The notes under the pieces are model-generated. The model was not told the DNA's origin and did not search any database. It saw nothing but the letters and a program-made list of their open reading frames with translations. From contig JASXTE010000002.1 of the NCBI GenBank assembly GCA_030280995.1, forward strand, positions 23,132,183 through 23,196,182: 64,000 bases of DNA. The letters run 5' to 3'. Made by a program: the position numbers and the translations under genes. Shown here one piece after another: positions 55,301-64,000 of the stretch; position 1 is the stretch's first letter; the number at the start of each line of letters is the position of its first letter. The stretch comes from Hemileia vastatrix (Eukaryota; Basidiomycota; Pucciniomycetes; Pucciniales; Zaghouaniaceae).

Positions 55301-56217
55301 GGAAAAGATTTGATCAATTTAATTATGGAATCTATATCCTCACCAGAAAGTTGTTCTCCAAAAAAAGTATTGTCAATTTCAGACACAAGGGCACGCATTT
55401 TTTTTTTAGATCTTTCTTTATATTGAACTAAAGAATGACATGTTTTCAATACTGGTGTTAATAATTTCTTGGGGGAGGAAGTTTTAAATTTTCACTTCCC
55501 ATTCATACCCATTGTGAAGGATTGGTTTGAAGGATCTAATTTTATGCCATATTTGGTTAAAATTTCATTTCACACAATGAACCAACTCTTCAAGTTATCA
55601 TAATCACAAATAGCCCTTACAAAACCATGGTTATATTTGAAAAATACTGTGGCTTTGTATTTACCAATTGGCAACAAAACTGAGCCATAACCTCTCCAAT
55701 TCTCAGAAATGATAAGCATAAGTTTTGATTTATAATCTTGCTCCACTGAAGCAAGTGCTTTTTCAGATACTACACTTCTTCCAGCTCCAGAATCTAAGAC
55801 AAACTCAATGTTATTTCCATTGATCAAGACTGGTGCCTTGAGAGGGGAAATAAAACTTGAGCTGTCCTCAAGGTTTTTTATGATCTCAGCATCCTCTACT
55901 GTAGATAAATCATTATTCTCAATATCAATATTATTTAAATAATGAATATCCTCTTCCAGAGTTAATATTTCCTGGTGAGATTCATATGAGATATTTCTGG
56001 AAAAATCAATTGAAGTTTCATCTAGTGCTATTGTGTCATCAGGAAATTGCTCTGTTTGCTCAACAAGATGTATCTTCTTGTCACAAACATGGCCTTTCTG
56101 CCAAGGCTTTCTGCATTTGAAGCAAGTGTTTGTTGCATAATTTTTGGGTGCAACAGGAACAGAAGGCTTACCAACCTTTTCCAGAGGTTTTTGTTGATAA
56201 TTGGAGGTTTTCTCCAA
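52305..56217 (-). pseudogene. pol: Element C pol (decayed): protease to chromodomain
   Basis: On the minus strand: the gag zinc knuckle CFKCRKPWQKGHVC and protease VLDSGAGRSVVSEKAL (55570-56217, DSG kept), then a polymerase start (55072-55449, ELGLVKEEMKLSLSC..). RT with MVYIDDIIIFSKT is at 54475-54792. RNase H is broken near 54100-54360. The end of RNase H, the H2C2 domain (CDSCQKSK) and the first integrase Asp (NMDFVTG) lie at 53233-54159. A frame-shifted remainder of the core follows, then the GPF-like module and chromodomain (52305-52892: AEIDKILNERR, EYLLIFKNNSSEYDSWIPGKEI). Most pieces are in one frame separated by stops, with a shift within integrase. Confidence 0.85.
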
Positions 56218-56224
56218 TGAAGTT

Positions 56225-58343
56225 CTAGAAATTAATCTTCTGGCATCATACTTTTTGTTTAGATGTATCTCATTACAAGTATTAATGAAAGAAGAAGTTT
56301 CCCTTGAGAACTAAGTCCTAGCAACTATTAAGTCTCTCAGAGACATAGTTTATTTATAGAGGATCCTGTCCTTCCATAACTCAAACTCCATAGCTGGGTC
56401 CATTTCCCTCAAGATTTTTCCAAGTTTCATCAAGAACTCAATAGGTTTTTCTGTTGAAGAGCCATATCTGTTTTCTTCATATTGCCTTTGTTGAGCTAAT
56501 CTAAACTTGGAACCACCAAATTGTGCTTTAATTAATTTTTTCCAATCTTCCCATTAGTAGTCATTTTTATCCAAGAGAACAGATTCATACCACATTAGGG
56601 CTATATTGGTAAATAAAGAAATTAATTTTGACACATTATCCTCCTCTGGTAGTTTTTAAGAATTTTTTAGATTATCAATCCTTCAAATGAACTGTTTCCA
56701 ATCAGAGAAAGAGTCACCATAATATGTTGAATACTGGTCAAGTTTTGGACAATTCTTTTGATTTGAATTAGTTTCCTTATTAATAGCTTGTTTCTGAGTG
56801 AGAAGTAGTTGTAATTTCTCCAATTGGGCAGTAATTTAATTTTTTAATCCTTCTGTGGATGATCCAGGTACATCATCAATTTTTTATGGAAACTCAGTAA
56901 TATCAACAGGTATTTCTTGAACTAATTTTACTTTGGATGAACTAGGAATAGGTAAAATTGGGGTATCTTGCTCAACAGGTTCTTTCAAAGAAATTTCAGA
57001 AAACTTTTGATTATATAACAATGAATTCAATTTCTCCTAAATGGTTTCTAACCTAGTTTTCACTCTTAGAATACTAGATAAATTCTCATTTATGGTTGCA
57101 AAAGATAATTGATTCTTATTTTGTAAAGATGAATAACAGTTACTCAATATCTCTAAGTTCATCTTATTTACCTCTAGCTCCTGGAAACAGATGGACACAA
57201 TATCTTTTAATTTAGACAAATCATTCTTGATATTTTGCCATAAAGCAACTTTCTTTTCATGTGTTACTTTGTAATGAGACAAATCATCAGAAACTCTCTG
57301 TAAATCACACCTCAATGCTTGATAACCCTGTTCAGTTAACAAACTATACTATTTCTGAGTCAATTGCATGTTTTTTCATTATATGATTTTGTTTAGCAAT
57401 AATATCCCTCAAATATTCATCATTAATGTTAGCTACATCTGGAGTACTTCTCAATAGCGAAACAGAATAACTTACCAGATTCTCATAAAACTCAGGATCA
57501 AGTGTCTTATCAATAATAGCCATATCCATATTAATCATTTAAGTAGAAATCAAAACCAAACAATTAGATACATTACAATATTGAGAAATTTGTATACTAT
57601 TCTCAGCCTCTACTGGTCTCACAGTCTTATATCATCTTCCAGAATTACCTGAAGGAACTGAATCAGTTACCAGAAACGGTACTTGAGATTCAATAGAGGG
57701 GCTTACCATGGCTTGGGGAAGACTTGAATATAATTGTTTTTTCTCTTTCTTCCTCCTTGGTAGGTGTGAGGAGGTGTGGGGTTGAGCTGATTGGTTCTTG
57801 AAGGACCTGCCTGAGGTACTTGTTGCTGTTGTTGTTGGGACAGATACTCCCACTGGGTGTTCAGCCACTCCCACTGCCGCTTTGATACTTCCACCTTTTC
57901 TTGTTCCTGGGGGACAAATTGTGGAGGGGCTTTTGGAGGAGGAGGAGGCTTCTTCTTCTCTTGAAGGAAGAACTCTATTTTTATTACCTTGTCTTCTAGA
58001 GAGTCTGTTTTTGATCTCAGCTTGAGGTTTTATGACCTCAATTCCTTGATGTGAGTGGAGAGATTTTAGACTTGCTGATTCAAGGGCATCTTTTAGATTT
58101 TGAAGCCTTTGGGAAGCTCTTCTGGGGGGTTGATAGAAGGCATTTGATCCTGAGCAGTTGTCTCCACCAATATTTCCATCTCCTGCATTTCTCCATCCTG
58201 ATTGGTCCAGTAATTGATTAATTTGAGCCAGTTTTGTAGTCAAAGGAGAACTTACAGAAGAAGCTTCATCATAATCAATTAAATCTAGTTCCTCATCACG
58301 GCCAACAGAAGCACCTTGATCAGTAACAGTTGTAATTAACCTG
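56225..58343 (-). pseudogene. gag: Element C gag (decayed)
   Basis: The N-terminal frame (57632 to about 58330) has TKLAQINQLLDQSGW and a Gly/Ser-rich part. An overlapping +1 frame (stop at 57703, open to about 58030) has LRSKTDSLEDKVIKIEFFLQEKKK, a Pro run and QEKVEVSKRQWEWLNTQW. Next come MINMDMAIIDKTLD (57344-57538), a coiled coil (57037-57342: LRCDLQRVSDDLSHYK), and a capsid-like part (about 56230-56800: NCPKLDQYSTYYGDSFSDW, LFTNIALMWYESVLLD) with several stops. It aligns piece by piece with family B gag. Confidence 0.72.
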
Positions 58344-59176
58344 AACTGAGAGAAAGAAATATTTAATTAGTTATTACTTTTACTATATTTAAAGAAAAAT
58401 AAGGAAAAAAAATATTATATAAGTAATTATCAGGACTTTGTAATAAACTGGAATAATTAAAATATAATGTTTATCAGGACAAAAAATCAACTGATATAAT
58501 GATCACAATTTTATTAATTATTTTTTAGATAATTTTATAACCAGGATGTAAAATAAATCATCTGAAATAATAAATTAATTTAATAATTAGTAATATTTTG
58601 AAAATTATCAGGACTGGAAGTCAACTGAAGAATTTGATTACCAGGATTTAATGTTAACTGAAAATAATTTCAACTACCAGGACTTAATGTCAACTGAAAA
58701 ATTTTTTTAATTGCCAGGAATTGTTGTCAACTGAAATAATTTAATTTCAAATTTAATTAATTTTTTAATATTATTGTTTTACTTCCAGGACAATTTGTCA
58801 ACTGAAACAATAATATTAAATTATAATTATCAGGACAGAAGTCAACTGAAATAATTAAACAAATATGTTAATATAATTAATTTTTATTTTATATTACTTC
58901 TAGGACTAAGAACAATATAGTTCTATCTTGGTCAACTAGGAAAAAAAATTATTTTCCAGACACCTCCCCCTCTAAAATGAGCAAGTTAATGCCACTTTAC
59001 ATAGTGCTCAGTAAAAAAGATATACGTGGACAATGAAATGTGCAAAATGACCCACAAAAAGTAATCAAATAATTACCATGAATATATATGACTATTGTCA
59101 ATATATGAACTTAAATTTTGGAGTGCGGTTTGATTCTTGGTTGCAGAAAAAAGTTAAGTCATGTGGTTGATGATGT
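58344..59176 (-). other. 5' leader of element C with a dyad-motif array
   Basis: No coding region. About ten degenerate copies of CCAGGACTT-n-GTCAACTGAAA (plus-strand reading) lie between 58428 and 58945, for example at about 58470, 58607, 58640, 58673, 58712, 58784 and 58830. Each better copy contains GGAC-n5-GTC and a CAG..CTG outer pair. The sense strand reads CAGTTGAC-n5-GTCCTGG. It resembles the AGTC-n6-GACT array of element A, which also ends in AACTGA. Confidence 0.5.
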
Positions 59177-60249
59177 TGTAGAAAATCCTATAGTACTAGC
59201 TATAGGCCTTGACCAAGTGAGTTGGAGAAAAACCAGAGAGAAAATCCCCTGTCCCTTTAGAAAAATAGAGTGAGCTTTACTTGCTAAAGTAAGTTGGTTC
59301 CTGTTTTGCTAAAGCCCCTTTTCAACACACTTGAGTGCTTGATGAGCCAAGAAAGTAGTCACCAGACAGACTACCAGACCAAAGAACTGAAATGTAGAAC
59401 AATGTCCACACCACAGACAGCAAAGATACTTGATGTAGGCTGCAAATCCACACCAGAGACAGCAATAATACTTGCTATAGCTTGCAAGACTATAACAGAG
59501 AAAACAATTGCCAAAGTTAAGTTAAATGAAGAACTTACTTTCAACAAACACAGCCAAATTGTGGCCAGAAAACAGTGAAAACTGAGTGAGGAAAAAGGAT
59601 ATCACCTCCGGATGGTTGTATGATAATTAAGGTTGCCCCAAACTGTCTTATTCACTATGTACACACAGACCACTATCTAAGAGCCCATGCGCACCCACCA
59701 ATCTGGAGCCTGTACACACCAAATTGAATAAAAAACCCTCCAGAAGCGCTCCCCAACCTTCTGAAACAGAGGCGGGCGGGCCGCCTGAAGCGGCCCGGCC
59801 TCCCTGAAGCCAGAAAATCAATAAAAACAACTAATCTACTTAGAAAAATTAGCTACCACTACTAAAACATTTAAAACACGGAATTTCACTATAACAACAT
59901 TGGGACATGAAATATAGAGAAAAATTAGCTCTATCAAATGGTACTAAGCGCTTAACCCTAAGACTTAATGTTAGCCCGTAAAACATGAAAAAAAATTAAA
60001 CAGCTATCTTTTATAAATGAAAAATGAGGAAATGACCCCTTAAAACTTAGAATATGAAACATGTCTACAAGACATAAAAAATAGAGAAAAACTGGGGCTA
60101 TCCAATGATAGTACCCACATACCCGCAGACCCAATTTCCACGGAATAAAACCAGTAAAATACCCAATTCCTTAACAGATGTCAATTAAGAAATGCACAAA
60201 CAGCGCCAAATCACACAACAAAGGCCCCTGCCAATGTTGGAAGACCACA
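59177..60249 (-). repeat. Solo LTR of family A nested in element C (1,073 bp)
   Basis: Nearly full-length reverse-complement copy of 6340-7433, with ends TGTAGAAAATCC and GAAGACCACA. The flanks GATGT and ACGTT do not match, so no target duplication is recognisable. ORF-like stretches inside are LTR sequence, not genes. Confidence 0.88.
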
Positions 60250-60363
60250 ACGTTTGTTGTATTTGTTGTCTACTTGTCCTACTGGTACCTCGTTGTCAAT
60301 GGTCCCTTGTTTTCTGGCTTCAAGATATCAATGCGCCATCGACTATTCAGAAAGGGCCTCAAG
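60250..60363 (-). other. Start of the element C leader next to the 5' LTR
   Basis: On the minus strand it follows the LTR end with CTTGAGGCCCTTTCTG. No TGG lies within the first bases; the nearest TGGCGC is about 26 nt in. The primer site is therefore unclear; self-priming or a displaced site are both possible. Confidence 0.45.
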
Positions 60364-61170
60364 TGTTGATGGGTCTTTTAGGTCTAGAAGGTTTTAAACA
60401 AAGGTCCAACAGTGGTGATAGGGGGATTTTGGGATCTCAAAGTTTTAAGGTACGTAATTTTATTTTTATTTGTTTTACTCAAGTTAAAGAAGTAAAAATT
60501 AATAAGTATTATTATAATTAGTGATTTAGAATTACATGTTGTAAATAGTAAGACCAATAAGAAATAGTAATAAATATTTCAAGTGTAGTAAATAGCTTTA
60601 ATAAAATAAGTAAGTAATTGAGTGATCAAAAGCAACCAGAAAGGGAGGCCTTATATAGGCAAATTAGAGACAAAGCACGGTGTTAAAACCCTAAATACAG
60701 TAGTATGAGAGAAGAAAAGAATATTCCAGAAAAATATTTCCAAATAATAAGGTTGTTCCAAAAAGAAGGTGTCAGAAAAGTGTATTTAATGTAAATGACA
60801 GAAATAAATTATTTTATTTAAAATTTACTGTAATTGTCAATTCTAAATAATAAATTAGAATTTTTTTGTATATATTTATTTTTATTTGAGTATTAAATTT
60901 TGTTTCAATTTAAAAAAAATTATTTTAATATTAATTTTTATTTCTCTTAACCTGTCATTGAGCATGGTGTTAGAAAATAAAAATATAGGGGACATTTTAA
61001 TATTAATTTTAATTATTCACTAACTTTACCTTTTTATAATTAGTTAATTTATTACAGTTAAATTTAATATAAATATATTATAATTAATAAAAAATAAAAT
61101 AATAAGGTGTGGCTTCATCCAAGTAAATAATTAATTATTTTACTGAGTAAGTCTAGCAGCCTGGCTGACA
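60364..61170 (-). repeat. 5' LTR of element C (807 bp)
   Basis: Minus-strand TGTCAGCCAGGCTGC..CATCAACA. TATA-like TTATATAA at about 60650-60657 (minus strand), in the same place as in the 3' LTR. GGTAC follows at 61171. Confidence 0.9.
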
Positions 61171-61175
61171 GGTAC

Positions 61176-61436
61176 TCTGATATATGGCCATAGATCAGGG
61201 TACACATGCATAAAAATGCATGTGTTACTCTTATTTATGGCCATAGATCAGAGTAGACATGCATAAAAATGGTTGATGGTCTCTGATTTAAAGCTGTAGA
61301 TTAGAGGTCACATTCTCAAAATTGGATGTAGTAATCTGATCAACGGCCATATATCAGAGTAAGACATGCATGAAATTGGATTGTCATCTCTGATCTATGG
61401 GTTTACATCAGAGTTCACAAGTTCATTTTGAGAATT
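61176..61436 (+). repeat. 53-bp minisatellite, right part (5 units)
   Basis: Units start at 61176, 61229, 61282, 61335 and 61389 (spacing 53, 53, 53, 54). Without element C, the array would run in register from 51327 for eight units. Confidence 0.9.
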
Positions 61437-64000
61437 CAAAGACTGTTATTTGCACATATAATATCACCTTTTGAAATAAAATAAGATAATAAAAACTAAA
61501 TTAAGATGTAAGGGAATAAAATATACAGAAATAAAATTAAAAAAAATTAAATTAAACTAAATTAAATAGAATTATAGTAAGTGAAATGAAATGAATTATA
61601 ATATAATATTATACAGTATTATATAATATGATAGAATAAAATAAAGCAAAATCAGATCAAATAAAATACAATGAAGTAAAGTAAATATTTTTTAAAAGGA
61701 GTCATAAAAATTAAAGAAAATTTGTAACTCATTAAGAAAAATTATCAAAAAAATTAACTTTTTTTATGAGCTTGGTTTTTTCAATGTAGTTAAACAAATA
61801 TAGATATACCAATGCATTAGAATATAGAATATGGACAGACCTTGAAGCCATATAAGCTATTTATCAATACATATAGGGGTAGATAATATACTTCTTCATG
61901 AATAGGACTCTTATAGCTCTCGTTAAAAAAAACTGAATACAAATGAGTTTAATAGGTCTCTTTATTACCAGATACTTATGTACTTAGATTCAAAGCTTAT
62001 CATTTACACCATATACCAGTTTATTCATTGTTAAAAAGTTTTTAAAAAATTCAAATATGTTAAATATTTTTAGTGTTTAAGTTAATTTGAAGAATGCTCA
62101 TGATGATATTTGCATTGATAGTTCAATCAGAGATCCATCAAGACTTAAATTAATCTTATTGTAAGATATTAAAAAATTTATAAAGATATAATTCTATTAT
62201 CTTAGAATTTCTGAAAAAAAATAATTTTACTTAGGGAATAGAAGGACAAACATCAAAAAAAAATATTTAAAAAACTTATTTGAATTTATTTAAAAAAATT
62301 GAATTAATTTTTTGCAGATGGTTATATCAAAGTTAAATGTTGACGCTCAAATTTAAAACATGTAAAACAGTCTTGTATGAAATTTCAAGTGAAATTTCAT
62401 GGAGATTAGGAACTTCATCTGTTACTGATTATAAGCACACTTTAGATGATCATAATTCAATAATTTAATCCCAAAACACACTTTTAAAAACATGGAATAA
62501 TATTTAATTACATATTTTATTTAATGTAAATGTCTTCTTCTAATTTTTACTAAATATCTTTGAGTTTTTTGAGATTTATAGTAGGTTTTTTTCTCAAAAT
62601 ATTTTATAGATAATAAAATTTGACTGATTTTTCAAAGTTATTTATAATTATTATCCTCATAAAATGAAATTTTTGGAAAGAAGGGATGTATTACTATTTA
62701 TTGATAAATTTCAAAATTTCATTACTCATGATTTTTTCAATTTAATTATTGATATTAGTAGTAAAAACTTATGTATCTTGAATTACAGATGATCTACATA
62801 AAGCCTTAAACAAGAATTTAATTTCAGTTAAATTTAAAATTCAGGTCTCAACTTTAGTATAACAGGGTGAAAAATTTAAGGCCATAACTCAGTATTCATA
62901 TGATTGAAATAAAGCTGCTTCTTTAGTAAGAAATATAAGATGAAGGTGAATTCTGATGTTTGGTAATAAAATAGCATCCACTCTCTTATTTTTATAAACT
63001 CTTATTTCAATCTTTCTCAATCACTTTTTTAATTTTTGTTACTCTTACTAGCACCTTTATATGTGATCATATTTGCTCAAAAAAAAATTTTCTACCTTTC
63101 TTTCACCTTTCACTTTTCTCCTCTCCTTTTTCTTTTACTTCCTATCCCACAAATCTTATTCTTTTTCTTGTCGCATTAAGCTGCTCCCCACTCCTTCCAA
63201 TACCCTTCAATATACAATCAACTCCATTCTGATCCCTTTTTCTATCTTCAGTTATATTTACTGCCTCTGTAAAGCCATTTTACTTCACTCTCTACGCATT
63301 TTTTTAACCCATATCTCCAATTTGTATCATCACCTTTTACCTTTTGCTACACTTAACATCTCATCTATCCCTTTTCATTTCCTTCTCAAAAAAATCCTCT
63401 TGGTTTCTATAAGCTTTAACAGGAATAGAGGTCTGGGGAAGTGATAAATAGGGGTGGGAAGAAGTGGAAAGGGGTAGGGATGCTTTTAAAGGGACAGAGA
63501 GTGTTTGATAGCAGAAGTAAAGGTTTAAAATCATGGAAAGAATTGTTTTTAGAGAAAAAAAATTCTTAACTGGGGAATAATATTGAAAATTTTTTATGTA
63601 ACACAGAAGGTAGGAATGGAGAGGTAAGTAATATTGTTCAACAGAATAAAATAATAATAAAACATGAGAAATATGTTATATAGCATGAAAAACGGGTATG
63701 GAATCAACTCAAAAAACAAATAGAAATCAAACAACCCATTTTTATACTATTCATTCTAATAAAAATTCAATCTATGTCTTTCTTTTTTCATATTTTGGAG
63801 ATATAGGGTTAATACATTGTAAAAAATATTATTACATGCATATCTATTTAATTTATTGAATATAAATCAGAATAACTATTTATATTAGAGCTTAGTTTTA
63901 TCACCAAATTATTATTCCCTTAATTTTTATAAGTGCATAACATTTTTCAGATATTTTAAATATTAACAATGGTTAATAATTTTTTTTAATAATTAGAAAT
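61437..64000. other. AT-rich stretch with a second CT/GA strand switch, no gene recognised
   Basis: 61480-61700 is a degenerate AATAAAAT-like simple sequence. 63080-63420 is pyrimidine-rich and 63425-63680 is purine-rich on the same strand, resembling 31000-31620 in layout and in words such as TGTTTGATAGCAGAA/TGTGTTGATAGAATT and AAACATGA-AAATAT. The long ORF at 63073-63444 is a product of the C/T bias and is not a credible gene. Confidence 0.45.

Larger units (their letters stand above)
51486..61170 (-). mobile_element. Ty3/Gypsy chromovirus C, full-length, decayed, with nested solo LTR
   Basis: LTRs at 51486-52294 and 60364-61170 (roughly 92% alike by eye) flank minus-strand gag-pol, with GGTAC duplicated outside. 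Purine tract AGAGTAAGGGAG abuts the 3' LTR. The internal order is a ~2 kb leader (with a nested solo LTR of family A at 59177-60249), gag, protease, RT, RNase H, integrase and chromodomain. Several stops and frameshifts are present. It is related to family B at the protein level, but the LTRs differ apart from the shared start TGTCAGCC. Confidence 0.93.

Noticed and set aside
63073..63444. 123-codon ORF with Phe/Leu/Ser-rich, membrane-like translation
   Set aside because: It sits in a CT-rich tract, where such ORFs arise from base composition alone.
1..64000. CRISPR arrays, rRNA and tRNA genes
   Set aside because: The regular repeats are a minisatellite, tandem repeats or retroelement motif arrays. 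No rRNA or tRNA-like sequence was recognised by eye; a covariance-model scan would be decisive.

Overview
The window looks like a transposon-dominated stretch of a large, AT-rich basidiomycete genome. A rust fungus (Pucciniales) is the most likely source. The evidence is chromodomain Ty3/Gypsy elements, a CACTA Tnp2-type transposase, a Tet-like 2OG-Fe(II) oxygenase remnant, a rust-like coiled-coil protein family, very short GT..AG introns (50-71 bp) and a strong AT bias. This assignment rests on family recognition from memory, not on a search. I see no clearly intact host gene; nearly every coding region is transposon-derived or broken.

Layout. 1-7433: the 3' part of a Ty3/Gypsy element without a chromodomain (element A, + strand). 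Its RNase H-integrase ORF ends at 2080 and is followed by an unusual 4.26 kb 3' region. That region holds paired hairpins with compensatory changes, an array of short dyad motifs, and two intron-containing genes on the opposite strand, each with a Zn2Cys6-like cysteine cluster (one decayed). A purine tract and the 3' LTR (6340-7433) follow. 7438-10177: a decayed CACTA (Tnp2) transposase. 10807-22632: an SNF2-family helicase pseudogene (minus strand) split by Ty3/Gypsy element B1 (11161-20609, target duplication TCAAG). 23532-30983: a second, decayed copy, B2, lacking its 3' LTR. 30984-36840: AT-rich sequence with a Tet-like oxygenase pseudogene at 35430-36383. 36841-42410: a third copy, B3, with an internal deletion of protease and reverse transcriptase but an open integrase-chromodomain frame. 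42411-46632: a 4.2 kb near-perfect palindrome with a 71-bp centre. 47420-48480: ~300-bp tandem repeats. 50317-51128: a solo LTR with TATTT target duplication. 51486-61170: Ty3/Gypsy element C (minus strand, target duplication GGTAC) inserted at a unit boundary of a 53-bp minisatellite; its leader carries a solo LTR of family A and a second array of dyad motifs. 61437-64000: AT-rich, no gene.

How the parts relate. The B and C families share a chromovirus plan: gag with a C-x2-C-x7-H-x-C knuckle, protease, RT with YIDD, RNase H, integrase, and a C-terminal chromodomain likely to read chromatin at target sites. Both also have a second reading frame inside 5' gag that keeps a Trp-rich motif and ends at a splice-donor-like GGTAAG. 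The most novel-looking system is element A: a retrotransposon whose 3' region encodes putative DNA-binding proteins antisense to pol, next to an array of dyad repeats that might be their targets.
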